Positions 10,273 through 22,480 of a DNA stretch of 64,000 nucleotides are shown one piece after another. Under the pieces are notes generated by a model. That model worked only from the letters and a program-made list of their open reading frames with translations. It ran no database searches and had not been told where the DNA came from. Each line of letters begins with the position of its first letter. The stretch's first letter is position 1. This DNA comes from Pseudoscleropodium purum (lineage: Eukaryota > Streptophyta > Bryopsida > Hypnales > Brachytheciaceae). The DNA lies in the NCBI GenBank assembly GCA_963969395.1, contig OZ017800.1, forward strand, positions 12,308,479 to 12,372,478. Reading direction: 5' to 3'. A program made the position numbers and the translations under genes.

Positions 10273-11302
10273 GATTGGTTTCCAAAAAGTGGGTGTTCTT
10301 GATTTCAGATTCACTTTGTTATACTGGAATTCCATGATTACTGAAGTCAGGTCAATCCTGTTACTTCTTGCTGCCAAAAGTGCCAATGAAAACAAAAATA
10401 ATTCGCACTTAATTACTATTTGTCTGACCTCTTCATATTTCACTATTCAGTTCTATGACCTCTTCATGCCTCATTCTGAGATCGGTGTTTTGAAATCACT
10501 GATCCTTGTTAAATCGTGCTGCAGTGCTGCACTGTCGTAAGAGTGGACAACACAATCGTCCCCCGATCGACTTGGTCCGTGAAGTATTCTAGATCAGCTC
10601 AGAAGCTGCACGTGGAAATCGACAGATTTCAAGCACTTGCTCAGAAACGATCACTCGGATGAATATTTTCCAACGAGAATTCTTTAATTGTATATTGAGA
10701 TACCTCTTGATTCAGTTGCACCATCGGTGACATGGAAATGCAATCAACCTTGATATTGATCACTGCAGTCATATTAACATTATTTAGTAGGAGCAGTCCC
10801 TTCTGACCCTTCTAAAATATTGTGCACCAAGTCATATCTTAATCTGACTTAGAGGCAAATATGAACTGTATGCACTTCCCTGGCAGTTCCTTCTTCAAAT
10901 TCATCGAAGGATGGAGGAAGCTACAATGCTAACTGCCTAACTCCAAGCATTGAAAACAAAATAAATCTGACCGAAAGCACTGGCTAAATTAAAATGATTA
11001 CTAGGAGATACAAGTTAAATCGCAGACTAAGAAATCTTAAGGCTTTGCAGTTCTAACTTTCTCACTTTCTTTTTCTTTCTTTTGGCATGAACCTTGATGC
11101 CATTCACTCTTTGGTGGAGTGAGTGCTGCTCAAAATCACGGTCAGTACACCTCTGCACTGACAATAAGAAAATAAGAAAACAAAACTACAATAAATAAAT
11201 GGAGAAGGGAGATTGAAGCAAATTAAAATGACTGTTCTCGAACAATGAACGACAACAAAAAATAACCTTAAACTAAATCCGATTGGAACTGCAATCTATC
11301 TA
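10273..11302. other. Non-coding DNA between the hAT element and gene copy A
   Basis: Mixed-composition DNA with no frame I can support. The 83-codon frame at 10289-10540 has no recognisable features. Part may be flank of the A/B/C gene family, but I could not align it to copies B or C. Confidence 0.45.
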
Positions 11303-13110
11303 GAATTGAGAGGGAGTTGCAAAGTATCCGGAATGCTTCAGCAGACGGTGCAAACTGGTTACAGGGGAGTTAACTTAGATAGATAGTACTCTCCAGTGCG
11401 GGACTTGAATATGGCCGGATGCCTGTGCAGACATTGAGTGTGAGTGTTGTGCTCAGTGTGGGACTGGCATGGATGCGTGTGAGGGTGAGGCTCCTGCACA
11501 CATTGAGGGTGTGTTGTTCAGATGACCAACTTGAAGAACCAATCCAGGTAAAACCCCTTTCACGAGTCCCGGGCACTTCAGCCTCATCTCATTTGTGGTT
11601 CTTCTATGGTGTATGTGTACGCAACAGAATGCATGTTTCCACTTGCGCATCTTGGAACTTCGATTTTTAGGTTTGAAGACTCTTGTAGTTTGCAGAGGGG
11701 CCCTTTTTATGCTACACATGTTTGGGGCATGCAATTTAGAGGAGTCTACTTTTGGTGGATCGCAAGCATCCAATTCGCTTCCTTACATGGATACAAGTGG
11801 CTGTGAAGAATCCTTCCCTTAGTCTGAGGTATTGTAAGCTTAACATTCAATCAACTTGCTTCTATTTCTATTTGCTTTCAGAGACATACTGAACATGGAA
11901 AACGCGTTTGATCTGTGTTTGTCTATTGCGTATTTTGCAGGTGGAAACGAAAGGGAACTTGGTCATGTAACAATACATTGTCTTACCATTGCGAGTGGTC
12001 TTGCAGGCAAGATTACAAGGGCCGAAGTTCCTGATGGGCTGATGCACCTGTAAACAAAGGTCGTTTGAACCTATTTTCTTTCCCAAGTCTTTATGACGTC
12101 TGTTCTTTCGCTTGTGAGCTACTGGCACCTGAGTTTCTGTTGCTGAGTGGCCAAAAAAGACCAAAAAAGACCGTCATTATCAATATCCTTTGAAGTAGTG
12201 ATTAAATATGTATAGGAACCATTATTGTACCACATCGTTTTGGACAATTGGCAAATAATCATGCTGGTTTTTTGTATATGGTTGTAACCAAGGCTTAGTG
12301 ACTTCATCCAAATTTGAATAGAAATGGAAAATAAATCTCTCGCAAAAAAAGACTACATTCATTTGGCGAATAGCAGGAATTATTTAATTTTGAAATGGTT
12401 CCAAAATTCAAGATTGCATCATCAAGGGATATATATTTCCAAAGGAGTCTAGACCATGCTGACTTCCAAGGGGGAGAAGGAGAAAATATCAATTCCTAAT
12501 TTCAGCTTGAAATGAAAAAGTCTAGGTCTACTAACTAATGAAGTCACATTACACAACAATGGTCTTCCTGGAACTTGCGGGAGAGCTGATGAAACCCTGG
12601 CTCGTTATTGCTCCCATTGCAATGTTCATGCTAAACAAGTTCCAGTTGTTCTTCAATTGCAAGGTCGCCAACCATAGAGACATAAATGAAAGTTGCTGAA
12701 GATTTAAATCCTTTGCCATTATCATCCTTTCTTCGTAAATTCATTCTAATGTGCAGGTCCACACTTTGTAATCCTTAAGGAAAACAGCTCAAACGTACAC
12801 ATTGATGACACATGGAGTGAGACATATGGCCTCAAAGTTGAACTCAACTACAATTCTCCAATAACTCATGGAGAATATCCTTTGTGAACACAGTTCAGAA
12901 AAACTAGGACTGTGAGGCCAATTTCCAATGGGCAAGTTCTCGATTGTCAAGAGGTGAGCAGTTATCCTTTGAATAACTAGGACACTAATAAGTTCAAGTT
13001 TTAGACAATTGTTCAAAACTGTCAAGTTTATCTGAAAGTTCGTTGTCAATGCAAGAAACCAATGACATTCTAATCGTGATGCTTACCTCATTCACTGTAA
13101 CATCTATACC
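11303..13110 (+). pseudogene. Copy A: 3' part of the duplicated CUE/Cys-repeat gene
   Basis: Nucleotide similarity to copy C runs from the exon beginning GAGAGGGAGTTGCAAAGTAT (C: about 24507; A: about 11308) through the next intron, the exon at TATTTTGCAG/GTGGAAACGA (A: about 11940; C: about 25217) and the 3' flank (C: to about 26.9 kb). The 5' two thirds of the gene are missing. Stops and small deletions break the frame (TAG codons around 11380-11390). Only two of the three 69-bp Cys-coding repeats remain, one of them shortened by about 9 bp. The splice-site sequences are still recognisable. It is almost certainly a dead tandem duplicate, lying directly upstream of copy B in the same orientation. 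Confidence 0.7.
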
Positions 13111-13764
13111 TGCATAGCTAAATAACAACAAAGGCACAAAGTATGATGCAAGCTAAACGTGCACACACATGAGCTAGAAATAGAGGTGCATGAAAAACCC
13201 ATAGATCCGAGGCCACTTTAAACTGTACGCTATATGAAGTCGCAGCTAGCGCCTTCATCGCAATTCACATTCATCAATATTAAGCAATTAAATCCACAAA
13301 CATGCAAATGATGCATGACACAACCAAGGCTGAGAGACTCCCTGCAATTCAACCACAACAGTACACCCTGACTCCCGCTCCTGCTACGTTTACAGATTGA
13401 CCAGTACGTAAGTTATCATAGAAGTACTGGCGAACGCTAAACCCCACTTTTGCAAGATCATAGCGATACAGCGAAATTCATGAACGGAGCGGCTGGCGAT
13501 CAATATGCACACGCGTAAACTGCAATGCAATGAAGCAGAGTGGGCGATAATTAATCCCACGGCAGAGGGAGTGGAACCCTAATACCGCTGGAGACACGGC
13601 CATAGGGGGGGGTCGACGAGACTGACCTGGCACAGGGACGTCAATCCCAGCCGCCAACGTTGCGAGGTGGCCTCTTATCATGAACTGACAATTCGCCCAG
13701 ACGTGATGGGCTGGTGGCCTAGGGACCAGGAGGTCCCCCCAAAAAGCCCTGAATCTGTCTTTGC
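13111..13764. other. Spacer between copies A and B
   Basis: Moderately GC-rich towards its 3' side. A 149-codon open frame on the minus strand (13478-13927) overlaps the start of copy B and has no recognised domains or a homologous frame in copy C, so I do not call it a gene. Possible promoter region of copy B. Confidence 0.4.
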
Positions 13765-16700
13765 TGACTCTCGAATGCTCTTCACTGTGCCCAGAGCTTC
13801 CCTGCAGGCCTAGAATTCTCTTCCTTGGTGCCGCATTGCTCCCGTTCTGAGTTTCTTCTGTTCTTTTTCGTGGCCTCGTTGTTGTCGCCTGGAATTTCAC
13901 CTTGCATTGAGCGCGAAACTGCTGCAATTGTCATCTCTGGTGCGTCTCTCGTAGCTAAAACTGTATGTGATTGCGCTCGTGGTGTTGTCAGCGTCGGAGG
14001 TTTTATGTCGATCTCTGTGTCAGTTGGCGGGGTGTTTAATTGAATCGGGGATTATACGAGCATGGCATTTTTGCAACTTTTAAAAAGCTTTTGAAGATTC
14101 CTTTTTCTGCTTCCTTGCAATGTGCGAGATTTTATGTGGTGTTGGAGCTTTGTTTTGCTGAATTTCGGCAACTTGCTATATGCCGTTAACTTCATGTTTT
14201 ACAGCTGCTTTGCAACACTTATTTCGTTCTCTAAGATTTCTCTTTTTCTGAAGAAATCCTCCCTTGTCGAAGGGGCTTTGTTTTTGGTGAATTACGGCAG
14301 TTTGCACTTGCTGCTTGTGATTCTGCTTGTAGTTCTGACTGCCGTTTTAGTAACTTCTTCGATTTCTCTTCTGGAGTTTCGTGGCTGACTCTTGGTCCCG
14401 TGTTGGCGATCTTCTTAAACCTTTCCTCATTGCTCATAGAGAGTTGCTTTTAGGATCCTGTTGTTTGCAATATTGTTGTTTTCTCATTAGACTGCACAAG
14501 CTAATTCAATTCTTACGTCCAACTAATTTATATCGTTTGTATCTGCTAGAATGAAATTGGTTTCCAAAATCTTAATGATTTCAGGGAAAAGCACATACTC
14601 GCTTCCTCTCCTACTGTCCACTAAACAAATAGAATGATTCGTCGTAGAATAATGCATGGAGTGTAAAAACAAATTAGTGTCTCGCACTAATTGAATTAAC
14701 TTGTGTAGTGCGCAAGAGGTGATGATACTGTTGTTCCTTTGCGAGCTTTCTTCTGTTCTAGGTTTCCTTGATTTCTATCGTGTATATTGTTTCGAATTCT
14801 GTTGGCGACCAACTTTGTGCCTTTTGGGCGGTCTTTTGTAATTTTTCCTTATTCGAAATTGTCGTCGGGATCATCTGGTTTGGGGTGCTAATGTACTTGT
14901 TTGCAAGAGTGTTTATACTGTTTTCAGGTGGTTGATATTGATGTGTTGCAGTGTTTTTTTGTACATCTACCAACGAGTGTCGACAGGAGGGAACCGGCAT
15001 CTTGGAGAAAATCACATCAACCACTTGAATGACCCCAATATATTAGTCCTGCTGCATTGGCAAATACGTTGTTTTCGATTGGTTGTTTTAGCCTTTCAGA
15101 TCACGGTCAGGATGGTGAGAGGCGGATTGGGGAAAAGTGAAAGACGCATTGGAAAGGCTCCGATAGAGCTTGGCGATGAATCCTCTCCGCCGCCGTCTCC
15201 GGATGCAGTCATCATATTGTCGGATTTAGATTCTGTCGAGAGTATCGATGTCGCTCAAATTAGGGGTGATGCGAAGTTGAAGTCGGCAACGATTGACCTC
15301 ATATCTGAAAGACGTAACCGGCAGGTTCTTGAAAAAGAATTGTCGAGACTTCTCTCAATATTTCCAAATGCAAATCCGCGTGTAGCTGCTACAGATTTGG
15401 CATCACAGTTGATGAAAACCTCACCAGAGAAGGCTTTGGAGAGGATTATTCACTGATATCTAGAGCATGGTGAGCCGAAGCCAGAGCAAGGACCACATGA
15501 AGGACCAAAGCCTGTTATGATAAATTCGGGAAATACTGTATAATGATTCTGTCGTAAAATCCAGGCAAGGACCTGAGGTTGCAAATATTTTGTGAACTTG
15601 CTACAAGTCGATCTGACCATGATGATCATTTTTTTCCTTTCCTGTGAAATATCTCGAGTGTTCGTGCTCTCTCGTCCCTCATACATGGAATCGACCTTGA
15701 TTGTAACACTAATAGTGATTATTGATGTGGAAAATTCTTCTGTCGTGAATCGTGCTCATCGTTTTGTCTGGTTCAATTCCGACTTGGGTCGCAGATCCTC
15801 CTCAAGCAATTGAAAAGCCAACGGACGCCTTCGCGAGGCCAAGCGTGCATGGAGTTGGAACCAGTAATCACGGGGAGCGGCAGGTGGACTTCGGTTCTGA
15901 GCTTCTGCTTCCAGAAATAACAGCTAACTATAATCTTTGGACTTACTATGTACGTTGGCGAAAGAATTCCCCCGATACCTCGTTTGGGAGCTGAGAAGAG
16001 TGTTGGAAGAGAACAATAATTGGTTTGTTCCAAGCTACAAAGCAATTAGCTCCGATTACACGGCTGCCCTCGCTGCAGAACTAAGAGGTATGACTTTGGG
16101 GATGTGGGTACCGTCGGTTAGTTTTGCATAAGCCAAGTTCTCATTGTTCTCATTCCCCACTACTTCGTCAAGGCAGTGACGTTCAAGTGCGTCGTTCTGT
16201 TTTCCCGCTATGCAGGATACTCTTTCCTTTCGGGAATTCTGTAAATCATCTAGGGCATCTGTTTCAAATAATTTTTTTCACTAATACATTACAGCAATTT
16301 TGCAAGCCATCAAGTGAGATTTCGAGATTGTTGCACGATGTGCTTCTTCGGTGTTTCTTGCTCTAACGGCAGAACTCCCATGCCACACTGCTCAACTATT
16401 GAGTGTAACAGGGCAGGGCAGAAAACGAGGGAGGCGACACGGGTATCCCAAACTCCTTAAGCGACCACGTGTTTCAACATTCAAGCCACATGAGCCATGC
16501 TATATCTTTAAGAGGGAGTTGCAATGTTTCCGGAATGCCTCAACAGAAGCTGCAAATTAAAACTGGTTACATGGTTACAGATGAGTTGAAGATAGATATT
16601 GGTCCCCAGTGCGGGACTCATTGAGCTACTGACACCTTCGTTTCTGTTACTGGGTGACCAGTATAGATCAGCAATATCAGTATTCTTCGAAGCAGTGATT

Positions 16701-17420
16701 AATATGTAGGAACCATTTTTGTACCCACATCGTTTTGGACTGTTGGTAATCATGGTGGTCTTTGCATATGGTTGTGACCAGGGCTTGAGACTTTATCCAA
16801 ATTTTGAATAGAAATGGAAGTAAATCGCTTATTTGGCGAATACTTAAGCAGGAAATGGTGCAATCTGGTTGCAAAATAAAAAAAAGGGCTGGTTATAAGT
16901 CACTTGGGTTGAGATTAGGGTGACATTCAATTCCTCACTTATTAAGTGAGTGACATTCCCTCATTCCCTCACAAAGTTCAAAAAAACTACTGTAGAACTG
17001 TGAATGCAATTTCCAATTGGAAAACTTTTTATTGTCAAAAGTGAGTGGTTCTTCTTTGATAACTAGGACACTATAAATAAATTCAAGTTCACAACAATTG
17101 TGCAAAAATTTGTCTGAAAAGTTTATCTGACAAGTTTGCTGCCAAAGGCAATGGGAATTTCTTTTTTACGCAATGAACAGAAACATACCGAGGCAATAAT
17201 CACCAAGCTGTAACGAGAACATATGACACCAGTGCGCTGTCACAGCAGCAGACATAGATATAATTTAATTTGTAGATTAGTGACAACTCCATTTCACTAT
17301 AACATCTAAGCTATAGATGCTTACCTGCAGAAGATCATAATTAGAATGCCATATTCTTGTGAAGTTCAAATTGTAGATTCATGAGCGCACTCTTGATGTT
17401 TTCTCAACGACATTTCGGTA
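13765..17420 (+). pseudogene. Copy B: disrupted CUE-like/Cys-repeat gene
   Basis: Parallel to copy C over the 5' region (13.77-14.5 kb against 22.75-23.13 kb), exon 1 (15112-15456), exon 2 (from about 15806, after ...GGGTCGCAG, to about 16089), exon 3 (from about 16371 to 16620) and the 3' flank. Exon 1 encodes 114 residues with a CUE-like helical segment (LSIFPNANP...DLASQL...ALERIIH) and ends at a TGA. Beyond it the same frame stays open and reads YLEHGEPKPE, so the TGA looks like a mutation, and copy C has it too. Exon 2 has a 2-bp insertion after TANYNLWTYY relative to C, causing a frameshift. At about 16620 the sequence jumps from the first Cys repeat to 3'-flank sequence, a deletion of about 1.2 kb relative to C. 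B also carries about 570 bp (14515-15090) absent from C. The likely family is the N-terminal region of RNF216/TRIAD3-like RBR ligases, with modest confidence. Confidence 0.7.
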
Positions 17421-18351
17421 GCCACTATCCCAGGAAAAGGGCTTGTAGCTTGTTCCCAATCAAATGGACAACTTGAAACAGCAGTAGAAGTTTGAGGTTA
17501 CCAAGCTGCTGTGGATATGAAATCACAACCGCCAAATGTAAGGCCCACAAAATAATACGGCTATTAATGTATGAAACAAAAGTTTGACCTAAAATTGCTG
17601 TAACCCAATTAAATCTACTTCTAACCGAGGTGCCTGTAGGTTGGCGGTCTCCCCGCCTCCAAGTAGCTCGAGATGGAGAATCTCTCAATTTCAAGGCTTC
17701 TCCATTTCCAATTCCAAGGACTACTCGAATGCATCCTAGAGAAACTAGCCTTGTCATTTGAGTGGCACAATGTGAATCCAAAGATTAACCTAATCACAAT
17801 TCACCATGAATTGTTCAATCACACAATTCCTCATGACAATTGAAATATTCTTTAAAAAAGTAAAGATTAGTCTAAATTTTATCCTTGATTGAATTTGTGA
17901 TTGAATTGTGATCACTTTTGCTTTCTATTCTAAAATTTTGCACATCTTATGAATTGGAGAATGTTTCCAATAAACTAAGACATCAATAACCTATTATAGT
18001 TTCTAGAAGTGAACAAAATTTCAAATATAAATATCCTAATAGTTTAAATCCTAAACAATATCTCCAAGTCAAAACAAGCCAAATAAATATCAAAGGCCAA
18101 GTTAAAGGCCAAGCAATACACATTTCCACAAAGCCAATACAATCAACAAAAATCCCAACAAATCAAAGATGATTTAAAAATTCCATTTCAAAAATACATA
18201 AGTCCATCTTTTCAAAATTTGGATTGTACTTCCAATCATCCAACTAAGGAAAGGCTATTTGAAAGCAAGAATCCATGCAATTATTGCAATCATTTGAATT
18301 TATAAAAACAATGCAAGCAAAAGCCAACAAGCCAAGGCTGCCTACATCAAT
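17421..18351. other. Non-coding DNA downstream of copy B
   Basis: AT-rich with many short diverged repeats (AAATTG and ATTGTGAATTG stretches). No coding frame with any protein-like character was seen. Confidence 0.5.
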
Positions 18352-18657
18352 GGCCAATTTCATTAAAATGGTAGTATTCCGTTAATTTGGCAGTTTTAGC
18401 AATTCAAACTGCATAGTTTGAAGTGTTTTTTCTGTATTAAAATCTATAACAATTCTAGATTTTTTAAATCTATTTAACTTCTTGATATCTAAAATCTATA
18501 CCAATCTTAGATTTTTCAGACTTCTCGGTCTGATATCTATGTTTGTTCTAGATTTATGAAATCTAAAATTGACCTAAATGTTAGCAATGTATACTTGTCC
18601 TAGATGTCAATGTGTGAAAATGGCACATGGAATATTGCCATTTTAATGAAATTCGCC
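18352..18657. mobile_element. MITE with GGNAATTTCATTAAAATGG inverted ends (copy 1)
   Basis: Left end GGCCAATTTCATTAAAATGG and right end CCATTTTAATGAAATTCGCC are near-perfect inverted repeats. The 306-bp element is flanked by ACATCAAT (18344-18351) and ATATCAAC (18658-18665), which match at 6 of 8 positions, as expected for an old hAT-type 8-bp target-site duplication. The interior is AT-rich and non-coding, with repeated ATCTA blocks. Confidence 0.8.
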
Positions 18658-19299
18658 ATATCAACAAAGCCCAAGTTTAACAAAACATATCACCTCCAAC
18701 AAGGCACCCTCCATCATAGCACAACAAAGAACTTACAACATCTTTGGAACCAACTCCATCCACCAAGTTCTGCCCTCCTTGCCTCTAAGCCTTAATGCAA
18801 GATATGATTGTTTGAAAGATCTTCATTATTATACATGAACGCTGAACAACCACACTAAGGTGCTTTTCTACCACATTCAAATACTTTATCACCACATTGA
18901 AGAACAACTCCATTCCCATGCTATCCAAGCACAAGAGAAAAACAATCATTGAAATAGAAAGCCCAAGAATGGGGTGGTAGCAGAGTCCAACTATAGAGGA
19001 GCTACCACAACTCTAAACCCTAGTTAAAGAAGAAATCCTATACAAAAAGGAAGACGACCATTTTGGATGAATATATTGTAATCTTCATTGATATGGATGA
19101 AAAACAAACTAGTGTACCAATGGAAGTGTAGGATATATAGATTAGTATGTATGTAGTACATTAGTTAATACAAATATATGTATTAATCCAATAGGCATGA
19201 CTTTATACAAAGAATTGTGACTATAACAAATACCTTTTGGATAAGCCTTGAGGATGTAAGCTATAGTTTTATTTATTGATTAATACACACATATTTTTC
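18658..19299. other. Non-coding DNA before the 400-bp tandem array
   Basis: No coding frame or RNA gene was seen. The open frame starting at 18604 overlaps the MITE end and is not protein-like. Confidence 0.5.
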
Positions 19300-22200
19300 C
19301 CACATTAAGTTGTTCACCAATGTATCAAAATAGAATTCTACTTCTTCTTTCCAAATCTTTTCAAATATGAAGATGTCTTAATTGGATATGTGATTTTATG
19401 ATTCATGAAGTAGTGTTAAAGCAGAAATCTACAATAAAATTATTTAGTCAAATATTTTAGTAATTATCATACTATATTTTAGATAAAACTACCCTTTCAT
19501 CCACATATTTGGATGAATTTCATCAAATTCGGGAATTTCAATTGAAATATTTAAAATTATTAGAACAACATGGCATCATTATGAAATTCTCCTATTCCTT
19601 ATTTAGAAAAATTTGGAGGCTTACACCCTAAGTCCATAGGATGTAGGCTAGTAATCAAACCTAATTATGTTCTTATGTCTAGTGAAAGATGACTAAGATC
19701 CTATCTAGCTATTCACAAATATATCAAAATAAAACTCTATTTTTTCTTTCAAAATCTTTTCAAATATGAAGATGTCTTAATCAAGTGTGTGTTTTTATGA
19801 TTTATGAAGTAGTGCTAAAGTGGCAACCTATAAGAAAATTATTTAGCCAAATATTTTAGTAATCATCTATATTTTTGATAGAACCATCTTGTTATCCATA
19901 TATTTGGATGAATTTCATTCATTTGGGCAATTTCATTCCAAATATTTAAAAATACTAAAACAATGTGGCATTGTCACGAATAAAACTCTTAAATTTTTCT
20001 TGGTTGAAACTTTTTTTTGAAAGCTCATGCACCAAATTTGGAAAATCTAGGTATAAAAGTCTAATCTTGTACTTTGAGTTGTTGAAAGATGATGAATAAG
20101 ACCATATCCAACTAATCACTAATGTGTGAAAATGGAACTCTATTTTTTCTTTACAAAGCATTTCAATTATAAAAATGTCCTAATCAATGTGTGTATTTCT
20201 ATCATTCTTGAAGTATTGCTAAAATGGCAACCTATAAGAAAATTATTTAGTCAAATATCTTAATAATCATCTATATTATAAATAGAACTATCTTTCCATC
20301 TACATATTTGAATGAATTTCATTCAATTTGAAAATTTCAACCCAATAAGCTAGAATAATGTAGCATCATTATGAAATTCAATCTTCATTCTCCTAGTTGA
20401 GAAAAAATTTGAGGCTTACAACAAAAAATTCACAAGATTTAGATATATAGTCCCAATCATGTACTTTTGGTTGATGAAGAGCAAATAGAATATTTTTTAG
20501 ATGTTCACTAATGTGTCAAAATGGAACTCTATTTTTTCTTTAATTTTCAAATCTTTTCAAATCTTAAGATGTCTTAATCAACTATATATTTTTATGGTCC
20601 ATAAAGTATTATTAAAGTGGAAAATTTTTAGAAAATTATTTTGCCAAATACTTTTGGAATCAACTATATTTTGGATAGAACTATCTTCTCATCCACATAT
20701 TTGGGTGTGATTAATTCAATGTAGCAATTTCATGATTTTCATCCCACTTATTAAAAATACTAAAATAACAAATGCTGCATTTTTATGAGTTTTTTTTCTA
20801 TGAAAAAAATTACCTTAGAAGCTTACATCCCAAATCCACAAGGTTTAGGTAAATCTATCTCCAATCATGTACTTCGAGTTGATGAAGGACAAATGGAATC
20901 CTATTCAACTGTTCATGAGTGTGTAAAAATAGAATTCTATTTTTTGTTTCTAATGTGTTTCAATTATGAAGGTGTTCTAATTATGTGTGTGTTTTTATGA
21001 TTCATAAAGTAGTGCTAAAATGGCAATGTAGATGAAAATTATTTAACCAAATATTTTTGTATTCATCTATATATTTTGGATATAATTATCTTTTTATCCA
21101 CATATTTAGATGAGTTTCATTCAATTTGGGAACTTTTTGAATCACAATTATTTCAAAATACTAGAACAATGTAGCATTGTCATAAATTTTTTTCCTTGTT
21201 GAAATAAAATTTGGAAGCTTATGTACCAAATTCACAAGATAAAGATATGTAATCCAAATTATGTACTTTGGATTGCTAAAGGATGAATACGACCCCTTCT
21301 AACTATTAACAAACTAAGGTGTCAAATTTTTTGGGTTGGTAAAGGACAAATAAGACTAGTCATATCTAGCTCCTCACAAACGTGTCAAATTTGTTAGGTT
21401 TGTATAGCAGTATAGGTTAAATCAGACTATATGACTATATCTAGTTGTAATTATATGTGCCAAAATACATTTCAACTTCTACTTTCAAAAGCTTTTCAAT
21501 CATAAAGATGTCCTCATTATATATGTTTTTATTGTTTCTTGGGACGTGCTAAATTGATAATATATAAGAAAATTAATGAGCCAAGGCTTTTAGTAGTCAT
21601 TAATCCTTTAGATTGAACTTTGTTTTCAACTTTTCATCCACATATTGGCATGAAATTCTTTAAATTTGGCAATTTTGTTCCAATTATTTAAAATGACTAG
21701 TACAATGTGGCATCATCGTTAAATCCTTCTTTAAAATTTTCCTTTTACTTGGTGCTCCCCAAAATGTTTTGTACTTGAAAGCACTGAAATGGTGAAAAGA
21801 ACGTTGGTCCTAATATAAAATTATAAAAGTTTGAGCTTGATTGTACATCTCTTTTCTTACAAATACATACCGTTGATAAAAACAAACATGAATTAATTAA
21901 ATCACTTTTGTGAAAATCTAGATTAGCAACGAAAGGAACTAGAGAAGTGCCGAAGTGGAAGAAGGACAATTGTAAGCAATATTGTACTTAAGTTTGGGTT
22001 TGTAAAGGACAATTAATAGGACCATTTCTAGCTATTGACTAAGGTGTCAAAATTGTAGCATTGGTGAACTCAAGGACGAATAGGACTAGTCATAATTATC
22101 CAATTGTTCACAAATGTGTCAAATTTTTCATGTTTGTGTAAGATGAATAGGACCATATCCAATTGTTATCAAATGAATCAAAATAAATCTCTATTTCTTT

Positions 22201-22480
22201 TAGGAGCTCTTTACTTATAAAGATATCTTAATTATGTGTGTTTTTATGGGTTTAAAGGAGGTACTTAATTAACAACATATAAAAGAATTAATGAGCCAAG
22301 GCTTTTAGTAGTCATCTATATTTTGAATTGAACCATGATTTCAACCACATATTTGCATAAGTTTCCTTAAATTTGACAATTCTGTTCTAATTATTTAAAA
22401 AGACTAGTACTAATACAATACAATTTAATAATATCATTAAATTCTTGTTCAAATTTTCTTTTAAGGCTTGGTGTTCCCCA
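19300..22480 (+). repeat. Diverged tandem array, unit about 400 bp, about 7 copies
   Basis: A block with ordered landmarks recurs: GTGTCAAAATGGAACTCTATTTTTTC, AAATATGAAGATGTCTTAAT, TTTATGATTCATGAAGTAGTG, AAAATTATTTAGCCAAATAT, CATCCACATATTTGGATGAA, then ATGTGGCATCATTATGAAAT. The first landmark falls near 19325, 19722, 20127, 20516, 20925, 21468 and 22178. Five copies are spaced close to 400 bp; the last ones are farther apart and more diverged, with extra GGTTGGTAAAGGACAAATA blocks. It is not coding. It separates gene copies B and C. Confidence 0.85.

Noticed and set aside
13478..13927. 149-codon minus-strand frame before copy B
   Set aside because: No recognisable domains, and it overlaps sequence shared with copy C in which no matching minus-strand frame exists.
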